39,972 bases of DNA from Patescibacteria group bacterium (GTDB lineage Bacteria; Patescibacteriota; Minisyncoccia; UBA6257; JACRHW01): the NCBI GenBank assembly GCA_028865725.1, contig JAGWJP010000006.1, positions 1-39,972 on the forward strand, in the 5' to 3' direction. The notes beneath the pieces were generated by a model. The model did no database searches and was not told where the DNA came from. It saw only the letters and a program-made list of their open reading frames with translations. Numbering within the stretch: the stretch's first letter is position 1; each line of letters opens with the position of its first letter. This document shows positions 32,161 through 39,083 of the stretch, in pieces. A program made the translations under genes and the position numbers.

Positions 32161-32340
32161 CTAAATATCCATCGAAGTTTTGACGATAACCTCTTCGGGT
32201 AGTCGTCCGAATTCGGTTATTGTTTCGTTGATGAGGTCGAGGAGTTTTGCTGAAGTAGTACTTAGCAAAATCTCCTCTTCTTCAAATGATTTTGTTAGCT
32301 TAGAGTGATCGTCTTTGACTGTAACAGTGATTCTGATCAT
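32161..32340 (-). CDS. 59-residue small protein
   Basis: [20 protein letters not shown] then [20 protein letters not shown]. Beta strand, two helices. Its ATG overlaps the stop of the upstream 44-residue gene by ATGA. Stops at TAG 32161-32163, facing plus-strand gene 31927. Unknown function. Confidence 0.55.
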   Translation of the reverse strand: MIRITVTVKDDHSKLTKSFEEEEILLSTTSAKLLDLINETITEFGRLPEEVIVKTSMDI

Positions 32341-32471
32341 TTTTTCTTTTTACTCTTCCCTGCTTTACTCATTGAGATCGCTATCGCTTGACGTTGGTTC
32401 TTGCCTGCTTCCATCTCTGTTTTTATGTTGGAAGAGATAACAGCTTTACTCTTTCCCTTCTTGAGAGGCAT
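32337..32471 (-). CDS. 44-residue Lys-rich protein
   Basis: [20 protein letters not shown], then [13 protein letters not shown] and a SKKKK tail. This K-G-K-S ... N-I-K-T-E-M-x-A-G-K-x-Q-x-Q-A-I-A-I pattern recurs in many tailed phages as a small conserved protein of unknown role, possibly nucleic-acid binding. Overlaps its neighbours on both sides (26 bp and 4 bp). Confidence 0.65.
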   Translation of the reverse strand: MPLKKGKSKAVISSNIKTEMEAGKNQRQAIAISMSKAGKSKKKK

Positions 32472-32679
32472 CTTGCACCTGGGGTTCGGATTGAGGAGCG
32501 GGTTGATCTAACTTACTTCTTTCACTTTGGAGATAATTTACTAATGCTTCCAAGAAAGCTTTTTTAGTCTCGTCTTTTACGACGTGATGTTTCATGTAAT
32601 GATCCACCATGTCAACTATTTCTTTGATTACGAAATTAGCTGCGCCTGTTTCCATTCTGTCAATAAATTCTTGTAACAT
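32446..32679 (-). CDS. 77-residue helical protein
   Basis: [20 protein letters not shown], helices, then a Pro/Gln linker ([20 protein letters not shown]). Sits in a tight row of small genes. Unknown. Confidence 0.5.
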   Translation of the reverse strand: MLQEFIDRMETGAANFVIKEIVDMVDHYMKHHVVKDETKKAFLEALVNYLQSERSKLDQPAPQSEPQVQDASQEGKE

Positions 32680-32688
32680 ACTCTTCCT

Positions 32689-32889
32689 TTATTTTTTCTT
32701 TTTACTGTGATGCATACCTTTTAAAGTTTCTGCCAAATGTGCTCTTTTTCTTTCGAGAGGATTTTTAGAATGCTCTGCTTTTTTTAGCTTAGATTCAGGA
32801 ATCTTTTCGCCTTCTTTCACGTGCAGTTGATTGCGAAGTTTGTTTTTTGAAGATGGAGGCAAAGCTTTTTGTATCCATTTATCAGTCAT
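32689..32889 (-). CDS. 66-residue basic phage protein
   Basis: MTDKWIQKALPPSSKNKLRN then KEGEKIPESKLKKAEHSKNP and a Lys tail. The WIQKAL...GALR/NQLHVKEGEKIP...LKKAxxSKNP pattern is a recurring small phage protein, probably DNA-associated in the virion or packaging. First of the four-gene minus row; its upstream side is the HNH gene. Confidence 0.6.
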   Translation of the reverse strand: MTDKWIQKALPPSSKNKLRNQLHVKEGEKIPESKLKKAEHSKNPLERKRAHLAETLKGMHHSKKKK

Positions 32890-32906
32890 TTTGGTCTCCT
32901 ATATTT

Positions 32907-33485
32907 ATGAAATATATTGAAAAAATTTGTCCGGTTTGCGCTAAACTTTTTAGCGTACCTACATGTCACGAATCCAGATATATCACATGCAGTTATATTT
33001 GCGGTGGAATTTACAGAAGAAAGCCAATAATTAAAAATATCTGTGAATGTTGTAAACTTGAATTTATTTCTAAAAAAACACCCACTAAAAAACAAAGATT
33101 TTGTTCTACAAAATGTGGCAACTCTGTACATAAAAATGGATGGTTTGATAAATGTATCAATTGCGGAAAGCAAATATGGATAACTCCACACAATAAAAAA
33201 CAATGCTGTAGCAGAAATTGTAGAAACGAATTTGAAAAAAAACGCACTGAAAAAATTAGTGCGTTTCATTCTTATCGAAAAAGAGCGTGGCGTCATTTCA
33301 CTAAAAAATGTCAGGATTGCGGTAATGAAGATGAAAGGATTTTGGTTATTCATCATATTGATGGAGATAGGAAAAATGGAAAAATTGAAAATCTGATTCC
33401 TGTTTGCCATAATTGCCACTGTCTCAGACATATTGAAATGAATGGTAATCATAAATTACCTCCTTTATATAGAGGAAAAGATTGA
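32907..33485 (+). CDS. HNH endonuclease with three zinc-ribbon repeats
   Basis: 192 residues. Repeated Cys pairs (CPVCAK, CSYICGG, CECC, CSTKCGN, CINCGK, CSRNC) make a multi-ribbon N-terminus; the C-terminus holds CQDCGNED, VIHHIDGDRKNGKIENLIPV and CHNCH, the classic HNH. Encoded against the minus-strand row that it interrupts, so likely a free-standing mobile gene. No good Shine-Dalgarno. It contains, on the opposite strand, the terminator at 33234-33266. Confidence 0.85.
   Translation: MKYIEKICPVCAKLFSVPTCHESRYITCSYICGGIYRRKPIIKNICECCKLEFISKKTPTKKQRFCSTKCGNSVHKNGWFDKCINCGKQIWITPHNKKQCCSRNCRNEFEKKRTEKISAFHSYRKRAWRHFTKKCQDCGNEDERILVIHHIDGDRKNGKIENLIPVCHNCHCLRHIEMNGNHKLPPLYRGKD
33234..33266 (-). 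terminator. strong minus-strand terminator inside the HNH gene
   Basis: Minus strand AAACGCACT-9 nt-AGTGCGTTT followed by a run of T. It would end the repressor/RusA operon transcript and separate it from the small genes below 32889. Confidence 0.7.
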
Positions 33486-33509
33486 ATGCCATACGCTTTT
33501 TAGCCATAC

Positions 33510-33746
33510 TTACCTCTTTTTTCCTTTGTAAATCTCAAGTCCAATCCACTGTATGATTGCGAGTCCTACGTGATCCAATAAGTTGTGCAAGTGATCACTA
33601 TAAGATACGGTGCAGTCATAGACTAGCTCGTACATTTCTGTTATACAACACGTGCAAGAAAGGAGGATAAATGAATAGAAAGCTACAGGCCGAATAAGCC
33701 TTTTTATTTTCTCTCTATGCTTTCTTATCTTTTCCAAAAAATGCAC
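33510..33746 (-). CDS. 78-residue single-span membrane protein
   Basis: Basic N-terminus (MHFLEKIRKHREKIKRLIRP), span about 22-40 (AFYSFILLSCTCCITEMYEL), then a soluble tail ending QWIGLEIYKGKKR. Last gene of the minus-strand regulatory operon before the terminator. Unknown function. Confidence 0.55.
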   Translation of the reverse strand: MHFLEKIRKHREKIKRLIRPVAFYSFILLSCTCCITEMYELVYDCTVSYSDHLHNLLDHVGLAIIQWIGLEIYKGKKR

Positions 33747-33759
33747 ATGCTTTCACCTA

Positions 33760-34017
33760 TTACTTTTTATGCTTGGCACCATTTTTAGCCATTTTATGAA
33801 GTTCTGCTAAATGATGTTTAATCATCTTATGATGATGCATAGGAGAATGTTCTCCACCCTTTACGTCCTCTTCGTGGGAAGGATAAGACTCTTTTTTATG
33901 ACGAGCCCCTTCTGACTCATGCCGTCTTGATTCCATTGATTGTTTTTTAGATGATTCTTTCCCTTTTCTTTCTCCAAGGGATTCATCCATCTTTGCCTCG
34001 TTTGATTGCTTTTTCAT
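33760..34017 (-). CDS. 85-residue highly charged protein
   Basis: Start at 34017 (AGGAG 5 nt upstream). Nearly all Lys, Glu, His, Ser (MKKQSNEAKMDESLGERKGK ... HHHKMIKHHLAELHKMAKNG). The His/Lys-rich end may bind nucleic acid. Same operon as RusA, whose stop it follows by 2 bp. Confidence 0.55.
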   Translation of the reverse strand: MKKQSNEAKMDESLGERKGKESSKKQSMESRRHESEGARHKKESYPSHEEDVKGGEHSPMHHHKMIKHHLAELHKMAKNGAKHKK

Positions 34018-34019
34018 GA

Positions 34020-34424
34020 TCACTCCTCGCTGTTGAGCTTTTCTACAGTTATATAAATTCCCGGGATTTCTCGATAGAATTTTTTTGAAGAGATTTCGCA
34101 TACAAGATCATCATCTTTTATAACGATTCCTTTTAAGCAATCTTCGGTGAATTTTTGTAAATTCGTGCAGTCTTTTCTAAGCGGTCGAATGATATCATCG
34201 AGGGCGTCTTTTTGTTTTTTTTTAGAAAAATGTTTTGGCATTGAAAAATAGAACTCGAAGTGAACTTTTACAGGGAAGTCAATCGGCTCTTCCTTATAGA
34301 AATTTCTAAGATGAAGTTGGACGGTTTCTTTTTCTAAAGCTCTAGGATTGTAACTTCTAGCGCCCCATCCCGCATGTGATTTCCAGGAGACAGGCTCAAG
34401 TCTAGGGATGTAAATCAAAATCAT
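34020..34424 (-). CDS. RusA-like Holliday junction resolvase
   Basis: 134 residues, usual RusA size. Basic start, then KDCTNLQKFTEDCLKGIVIKD and DDL, matching the family pattern (K/P)D-x-D-N-x2-K-x3-D-x-L-x-G-x4-DD; catalytic acidic residues would be D85, D95 and D104/D105, while the usual second Asp is Thr87. Function: cuts branched DNA intermediates, before packaging or in recombination with ERF and exonuclease. Start overlaps the repressor by 23 bp. Confidence 0.8.
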   Translation of the reverse strand: MILIYIPRLEPVSWKSHAGWGARSYNPRALEKETVQLHLRNFYKEEPIDFPVKVHFEFYFSMPKHFSKKKQKDALDDIIRPLRKDCTNLQKFTEDCLKGIVIKDDDLVCEISSKKFYREIPGIYITVEKLNSEE

Positions 34425-34605
34425 AGCCTAACTCTTTAAGGGAAATTTCGCCCTTGGTTGAAATGAAAATTTGCACAGCATTTTTTTTAGTGGGCTTTGA
34501 GTAGCCCGAAATCCAATGGCAGATAGTAGGCGCAGATACCTTCCATCTTTTGGCTAAGTCTTTGCTTTTCAGTGAGTACTTGAGTTTGTAGTCTTTTATA
34601 TTCAT
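34402..34605 (-). CDS. Cro/CI-like HTH repressor
   Basis: 67 residues from ATG 34605. XRE helix-turn-helix at ~14-34 (LKSKDLAKRWKVSAPTICHW) with the typical ISGYSKPT after it. Too short for a cleavable CI; a single-domain regulator. The -10 hexamer is 7 nt before the ATG, so the mRNA is leaderless. Divergent to the early operon with an operator between, which makes it the likely switch gene. Other small HTH regulators are possible. Confidence 0.75.
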   Translation of the reverse strand: MNIKDYKLKYSLKSKDLAKRWKVSAPTICHWISGYSKPTKKNAVQIFISTKGEISLKELGYDFDLHP

Positions 34606-34611
34606 AGTTAG

Positions 34612-34639
34612 ATTATATAACATGAAACATTTTTTACAA
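34612..34639 (-). promoter_or_regulatory. leaderless repressor promoter
   Basis: Minus strand TTGTAA (34639-34634), 16-nt spacer, TATAAT (34617-34612). The predicted start, 7 nt on, is the A of the repressor ATG. Confidence 0.7.
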
Positions 34640-34650
34640 ATGGTAAAAAA
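34630..34650. promoter_or_regulatory. inverted-repeat operator between divergent promoters
   Basis: TTTTTTAC-AAATG-GTAAAAAA, perfect 8-bp arms. Overlaps the repressor -35 and lies 19 bp upstream of the early -35, so a bound dimer could control both. Confidence 0.7.
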
Positions 34651-34668
34651 CAATTGATGAAAGAACGC

Positions 34669-34697
34669 TTGAAACAAAGGGCATAATGTGATACACT
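34669..34697 (+). promoter_or_regulatory. early operon promoter
   Basis: TTGAAA, 17-nt spacer, TACACT. Transcription starts near 34704 and runs through the repeat-protein, ERF, exonuclease and membrane-protein genes to the terminator at 37012. Confidence 0.65.
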
Positions 34698-34731
34698 AAG
34701 GGCGTTCTAAAAAACTACAAGAGGATACAAG

Positions 34732-35211
34732 ATGCTAAGAAAGATTAGAAAACGCAAGAGGGAACTCTTTCATATTAAAAATGGAATTCTCATAGAAGGG
34801 AAAAATGAGTTAATGACAGGAGACTGCTCGGACTTAAGGGGGGATTGCTCGGACATGGAAGGGGATTGCTCTGACTTAAGAGGGGATTGCTCGAACTTAA
34901 GCGGAGACTGCTCTAAATTAATAGGATTTTGCTCGAACTTAAAAGGGGATTGTTCGGGCTTAAGAGGAGATTGCTCTAAATTAAAAGGAAATTGCTCGAA
35001 CTTAAGAGGCTATTGCTACAACTTAATGGGAGACTGCTCGGGCTTAAGAGGGGATTGCTCGTCAGTAATCGGGGATTGTTCGTACTTAAGGGGAGATTGC
35101 TCAAGAATTTACGGAAACTGCTCAGACATAGAAGGAAACCTGGATGAGTGTGAGATTGATAAAGAATGTTTTGTAAATATTAAGGATTTAATTGAAGAGG
35201 ATACAAGATGA
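34732..35211 (+). CDS. Cys-rich heptapeptide-repeat protein
   Basis: 159 residues. After a basic start, about 16 tandem 7-residue repeats of consensus G-D-C-S-x-L-x (residues ~28-136, e.g. GDCSDLRGDCSDMEGDCSDL), with a Cys in each. Ends with GNLDECEIDKECFVNIKDLI. A parallel beta-coil with one Cys per turn is likely. Related repeat proteins with the same NLDECE tail occur in other phages, with unknown role. First gene of the early operon; GAGGATACAAG at its start. The DNA is a 21-bp repeat. Confidence 0.7.
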   Translation: MLRKIRKRKRELFHIKNGILIEGKNELMTGDCSDLRGDCSDMEGDCSDLRGDCSNLSGDCSKLIGFCSNLKGDCSGLRGDCSKLKGNCSNLRGYCYNLMGDCSGLRGDCSSVIGDCSYLRGDCSRIYGNCSDIEGNLDECEIDKECFVNIKDLIEEDTR

Positions 35212-35858
35212 AAAAAAGTGAAAGTATAAAAGAGATTGCAAAAGCTTTAAGCAAGTTCCAAGGAATGGCGAAAGATTTGGAATGCTCAGGAAGGAATCGA
35301 GCTTTCGGAGGAGCTTCTAAGTACATGAGACTAGAAGATATGATTAATGGTATTAAGCATGCTTTATCTGAATGCGGACTGAGCATTACACAAGAAGCGA
35401 CAACAGATATAACGGTGTTTTCAGTTGCAGTCACTACGACCCTATGGCATGAAAGTGGGGAATGGATGGAGTTCGGTCCGCTATGCATGCCCGTTTCAGC
35501 GGGAAAGAAAGATGCTCATGGACTGGGAGGAGCTATAACCTACTGTAAGAGATATGCTCTATCGTCAGCATTAGGAATCGTGGAAGATGAAGAAGACAAA
35601 GACGGAAACGGGTGCGTTGACTTCAATCGAGAAACAGGGGAAATGAAGAAAGAAGAGAAAAAATCTCCTAATTCTTCTATGACAGATTCTCAAAAAAACA
35701 CTTTACTTTCTTTAATATCACAGAATTTCGTAAGTACACTTTCGAAAGAGGAATTAGATTCCATTACCGCCTCTCAAGCCAGTGCTTTAATTAATGAAGG
35801 GCTTAAGAAAAAAGAATCGTCAAAAAAGCAAGGGGGAAACAATGATTATAGGGTCTAG
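35208..35858 (+). CDS. erf: ERF-family single-strand annealing protein
   Basis: 216 residues. N-terminal ERF core with the signature GGAITYCKRYALSSALGI (107-124) and KYMRLEDMINGIKHALSECG (38-57); acidic EDEEDKDGNG (126-135), then a variable linker. Promotes annealing of single strands in recombination, with the exonuclease that follows (overlap 17 bp). Start overlaps the previous stop by 4 bp. Confidence 0.85.
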   Translation: MKKSESIKEIAKALSKFQGMAKDLECSGRNRAFGGASKYMRLEDMINGIKHALSECGLSITQEATTDITVFSVAVTTTLWHESGEWMEFGPLCMPVSAGKKDAHGLGGAITYCKRYALSSALGIVEDEEDKDGNGCVDFNRETGEMKKEEKKSPNSSMTDSQKNTLLSLISQNFVSTLSKEELDSITASQASALINEGLKKKESSKKQGGNNDYRV

Positions 35859-36696
35859 CGAATGGAAAGAATGGAGACGACATAAAATAGGAGCGTCGGA
35901 TAGTGCTGCAATACTTGGGATAAGCCCCCATAAGACACGAATGCAGCTTTGGGAAGAAAAGGTACTGGGTAAAGATCCGTTCTTAAACAAAGCGATGCAA
36001 AGAGGGCTGGAACGAGAGAAAGAGGCTCTGGACTGGGCAGACTATACTCTTGGCATGAGTTTTAATCCGAAAATCGTCGAGTCGGACATTTACGAGTGGA
36101 AGTTTGCAACGCTGGATGGGTGGGATGAAAAAAACCGCATGGCTTTAGAAATCAAGTGGGCCAATAAAAAAGTGCATGATTCGGCAAAGAAGGGAATAGT
36201 AATCGACTACTATTATCCACAAGTTCAGTCGCAGATGGTTTGTGCAGGTATTGATGAGATGTACTTTTTAAGCTGTTATGAAGAAGATGGAAAGACGGAC
36301 TTTGAGCTTGTCTTAGTAAAAAGAGATGCTATATTTATAGAAAAGATGATGGAAGAAGAGAGGAAGTTCTATATCGAAAACATGCTCGGCATGATACAGC
36401 CAACACCGTATCTTTTAGACGTTATCAAAAATCCTGATGAGTTCGATGATCTTTGCAAGAGATACGAAGAGCAGGACGTGATAGAAAAAGAAGCTTCCGC
36501 AAAGAAAGAAGAGATCAAGAAAAGGCTCTTTGAGATATCTTCAAAGGATGGATCTTGCTCGAGTTCTTACAGCTTTCGAAAGACGATTCGAAAAGGGACT
36601 ATCGGGTATGACTCGATCCCTGAGCTTAAAGGAGTGGATCTTGAATCTTATAGAAAACAAGCTATAGAAGTTTGGAAGGTGGTTAAGCATGATTAA
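35842..36696 (+). CDS. YqaJ/lambda-type recombination exonuclease
   Basis: 284 residues from ATG 35842 (AGGGGGA before it); a longer frame is rejected. Core: GASDSAAILGISPHKTRMQL, QRGLEREKEAL (E57), ATLDGW (D92), ALEIKW (E103, K105), QVQSQM: the D-(x)-E-x-K nuclease set of the YqaJ family. Produces 3' tails for ERF. Contains a C-terminal helical extension. Part of the early recombination pair. Confidence 0.85.
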   Translation: MIIGSSEWKEWRRHKIGASDSAAILGISPHKTRMQLWEEKVLGKDPFLNKAMQRGLEREKEALDWADYTLGMSFNPKIVESDIYEWKFATLDGWDEKNRMALEIKWANKKVHDSAKKGIVIDYYYPQVQSQMVCAGIDEMYFLSCYEEDGKTDFELVLVKRDAIFIEKMMEEERKFYIENMLGMIQPTPYLLDVIKNPDEFDDLCKRYEEQDVIEKEASAKKEEIKKRLFEISSKDGSCSSSYSFRKTIRKGTIGYDSIPELKGVDLESYRKQAIEVWKVVKHD

Positions 36697-36994
36697 TACA
36701 TTAATCATAGTAATTATTTTCGTGGTAAGTATTTTCGTGATGTCTTTTCTCTTATTAAAAAAACTATCTATAGGATTTATTAGAGTAATGGAAAGGAAAG
36801 GTCCTTTTTCTAAAAAATTTGCGTTGATGAGAGGTGTTTTCCCTTTTACGATGACGTATAACTTTCGATGTGGAGGGTTTTTCTTTTTTGACCCAAATGA
36901 TGATGATAACTGGGCTCATTATGACGAAGCCCTCAATCAATTTCATCTGGAAAAAATGAAAAAAAAGTCCAAGATCGTGAAAATAAAGTCTTAA
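36689..36994 (+). CDS. single-span membrane-anchored protein
   Basis: 101 residues; N-terminal span 1-24 (MINTLIIVIIFVVSIFVMSF), then a basic region and GGFFFFDPNDDDNWAHYDEA, ending KKKSKIVKIKS. Overlaps the exonuclease end by 8 bp. Last gene of the early operon. Unknown function; an anchored inhibitor or superinfection factor is possible. Confidence 0.55.
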   Translation: MINTLIIVIIFVVSIFVMSFLLLKKLSIGFIRVMERKGPFSKKFALMRGVFPFTMTYNFRCGGFFFFDPNDDDNWAHYDEALNQFHLEKMKKKSKIVKIKS

Positions 36995-36995
36995 A

Positions 36996-37037
36996 TTGTA
37001 TCCTCAATTTTCCCCCTGCACAGTGTGGGGGGTTTAT
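36996..37037 (+). terminator. early-operon 3' end: anti-leader sequence and terminator
   Basis: After the stop, TTGTATCCTC (36997-37006) is the exact reverse complement of the GAGGATACAA leader motif. Then CCCCC-TGCA-CAG-TGTG-GGGGG (37012-37032) and TTTATT form the terminator. A 3'-end RNA carrying a seed against five start sites is therefore possible. Confidence 0.65.
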
Positions 37038-37325
37038 TCACACCAATAAATTCCTTATCCTTTGATTCTTAATGAGTTAAGTGATTATTAAGAAATCTTA
37101 ACAAACATTGTAAGAGTCTTATACTCAAATACATAAATCAAAAAGTCGGTCGATTATTAAGAAATCTTAACAAACTTCAAAAACCCGAATGTTTCTGAGG
37201 CCGGGTATTTACGGAATCGTTTTAAAGGCTCTATGATCGATTTATAATGTTAAGACGTCTAAAGAGTCCAATGAGGTCATAGGTCGCGATCCTAGGCCTG
37301 TTTCTGATCTTTTTGAAGGATACGT
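37038..37325. promoter_or_regulatory. gene-free control region with two operator palindromes and a promoter
   Basis: TTAAGAAATCTTAA occurs at 37088-37101 and 37157-37170, each followed by CAAAC. The first overlaps TTAACA (37098-37103), 16 nt, TATACT (37120-37125), a plausible plus-strand promoter that would be antisense to the initiator gene. Further hairpins lie at 37184-37206 (CCCG/CGGG). No gene of its own. Confidence 0.55.
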
Positions 37326-38285
37326 TCATTCACTTAAGCCCCAACATTCCAAGATTCTTCTTTTCAGTTCTTTGTAGCCCATTGAAAATGGGAAAGTGCG
37401 TTGATAGCATTGATCATAAACCGAATACTCATCAGCAACGAGCTTGGCTAACGGGTATTTCTTTCGGAGCTGTTTAATAACAAGCTTGCATCGGTCGTCT
37501 TCGGAAAGATCTTCGAAATCGGGATCAACTTGAGCGTTGATGGAGTCGAAGTGCTTAAAGATATCGCCTGACTTCTTCAGCTTAGGAGCCCAGAATTCAT
37601 TTTCAAGAGCATAGTCTACAACCTTCTTGATTCGCTCAGGAGAAAATCCTTTCTTCTCAATTGCTTTCTTTTCAGAAGAAGAAAAAAAACAAGGGAAGCC
37701 GTTGAGTGTCTCAGAGACTTTTTCTTTTTTTGGTTCCGAAGGGGTCGCGTGCGCGCAAGGCTTATAAGCATTTTCTTTTTCTTCTTTTTTTGGTTCTTTT
37801 TCTATTGGTTCTTTATAGGGTTCATTTTTTGAACCAGGGTGGTTCATTTTTTGAACCAGGGGGGGGGCATTTTTTGAACCAGGGTGGTTCGTGTGGTGAA
37901 CCAGGGGTGGTTCGTGTGGTGAACCAGTATTAAATTTTTTATTTTTCTTTTCATCAAAGTGTTTTTGATTGATTGACCAGATATCACAAATCAAAATTAC
38001 ATCAGTCTCGTTCTTTTTAGATTCTTCATTTTTTCGTTTGATGATTCTTATCAGTCCCTTTTCTTCTAGATTAGCTTTAGATTTTCTGATTGTATTTTCA
38101 CAAGATCCTGTCATCTCGGCTAATCTTGATAAAGAATAAAAGCATTGTCCACCTTCTCCTGCAATCTTCTTGAAGAAAAAATAAAGCCCTATCTCAGAAA
38201 GGGAAAGTCCCATTTCTGTTATAATGTTGGGGATAATGGTAAAATTTGAGTGACTTTCTTCTTGGATGAAATATTGATCATTCAT
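37326..38285 (-). CDS. replication initiator-like protein with internal origin repeats
   Basis: 319 residues. N-terminal winged helix (FYSLSRLAEMTGSCENTIRK, SKANLEEKGLIRIIKRKNEE, ~56-95). The middle (~125-168) is a low-complexity linker with HPGSKNAPPLVQKMNHPGSK repeats; its DNA is a set of palindromic iterons (37819-37925). C-terminal helical domain DDRCKLVIKQLRKKYPLAKL. This is the lambda O plan: an initiator gene containing its own origin. No helicase or polymerase gene is present, so the host replisome must be used. Confidence 0.7.
   Translation of the reverse strand: MNDQYFIQEESHSNFTIIPNIITEMGLSLSEIGLYFFFKKIAGEGGQCFYSLSRLAEMTGSCENTIRKSKANLEEKGLIRIIKRKNEESKKNETDVILICDIWSINQKHFDEKKNKKFNTGSPHEPPLVHHTNHPGSKNAPPLVQKMNHPGSKNEPYKEPIEKEPKKEEKENAYKPCAHATPSEPKKEKVSETLNGFPCFFSSSEKKAIEKKGFSPERIKKVVDYALENEFWAPKLKKSGDIFKHFDSINAQVDPDFEDLSEDDRCKLVIKQLRKKYPLAKLVADEYSVYDQCYQRTFPFSMGYKELKRRILECWGLSE
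37819..37960. repeat. palindromic iteron array and AT-rich stretch, putative replication origin
   Basis: Five units GGTTC-7 nt-GAACC starting at 37819, 37841, ~37863 (left arm degenerate), 37886 and 37909, spaced 22-23 bp (two helical turns), joined by AGGG. Next to them, 37926-37960 is nearly all A and T. Located inside the initiator-like gene. Confidence 0.65.
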
Positions 38286-38380
38286 AATAAACCTACGATT
38301 AAAAGTTTTAGTTGCTGTCAGATTTAATATGAGAACTGATTAAAATAAAGATTGTACTTTTAGATAATTCGAGCTTTTGA
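38286..38380 (-). promoter_or_regulatory. upstream region of initiator gene
   Basis: AT-rich gap ahead of the initiator start. No perfect promoter found; the region below (38381-38572) holds repeats likely to be regulatory. Confidence 0.3.
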
Positions 38381-38572
38381 TATACTCGACTCGCTTTTAT
38401 AAACCATCATCTTAAACCTGATGGATTTTATAAAGCATCATCTTAAACCTGCTAGTTTTTGTAAAATCTTCAAACGCTTTACAAAAAACAGGTAAAAGAA
38501 ATACGATTCTTTTAATCGTTTCTCGTGTGAAGCCTTAGTGATCTGACAGGATGCAGCTAAGGCTTTTCTTTC
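38381..38572 (+). ncRNA. candidate structured RNA ending in a terminator
   Basis: Possible -10 TATACT (38381-38386) without a good -35. Then two 26-bp direct repeats, TTTTATAAAscATCATC-type, at 38395-38420 and 38426-38451 (one mismatch), an inverted repeat GTTTTTGTAAA / TTTACAAAAAAC (38455-38489), an ACGATT/AATCGT hairpin (~38502-38519), and AGCCTTAG/CTAAGGCT (38531-38564) with T-rich tail. The repeats may instead be binding sites for the initiator or the HTH protein. Confidence 0.4.
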
Positions 38573-38600
38573 TTAGACTATGATTATAACGAATTTACTA

Positions 38601-39059
38601 CTATCTTTTTCTTTGATAAGACCTATTTCTCCCATCTTTCACATAGAAGCAATTTTTTTTGCAATAGACCATGCAACCGTTCTTAATCCCTATCCCTTTA
38701 AACCCTTCAGGAAGAAGCCCCATTTCCTTTCTAAAGCAACTCCAGCTCTCCCACTTAGGATGAATCCTGTACTGCTTTGTATTTTCCGTAAGAGCTTTTA
38801 TAAGCCTATACCATAGGTTATAGGTTTTAATGTATTGAGGACAGTGGCGGGAAGGGGCTCCATTTTTAGAAAAAGGACGGCCTATTTTTATAATGGGTAT
38901 TTTCACTTTCCCTTTTGTGAACTTTCGGATCGTATCACTGATGCTCTTGCAGGCCGGATATCCTTGAAAGATCCGATACATAGTACTGCGAGACAGTCCA
39001 TATTCAGAACAGAACCCTTCAATTGTCATGTTATTTTTTTTAATGAATTCTTTTAGCAT
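38601..39059 (-). CDS. HTH regulator with unknown C-terminal domain
   Basis: 152 residues from ATG 39059 (AAGGAG 7 nt before; a start 7 codons earlier lacks spacing). XRE-like HTH near 8-30 (MTIEGFCSEYGLSRSTMYRI), then a basic Lys/Arg/Cys-rich domain (PIIKIGRPFSKNG, WESWSCFRKEMG). The second half is not recognised. Own promoter at 39084-39113. Could regulate replication or the switch. Confidence 0.65.
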   Translation of the reverse strand: MLKEFIKKNNMTIEGFCSEYGLSRSTMYRIFQGYPACKSISDTIRKFTKGKVKIPIIKIGRPFSKNGAPSRHCPQYIKTYNLWYRLIKALTENTKQYRIHPKWESWSCFRKEMGLLPEGFKGIGIKNGCMVYCKKNCFYVKDGRNRSYQRKR

Positions 39060-39083
39060 TTTTTTACTCCTTGCTTGCATTAA

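Noticed and set aside
34800-35140. CRISPR-like regular repeats
   Set aside because: The 21-bp repeats are codons of the heptapeptide protein, with no spacers and no cas genes in the window.
37819-37925. Terminator hairpins (GGTTC/GAACC)
   Set aside because: Five evenly spaced copies lie inside a coding gene without T-runs on the sense strand; regular spacing fits iterons.
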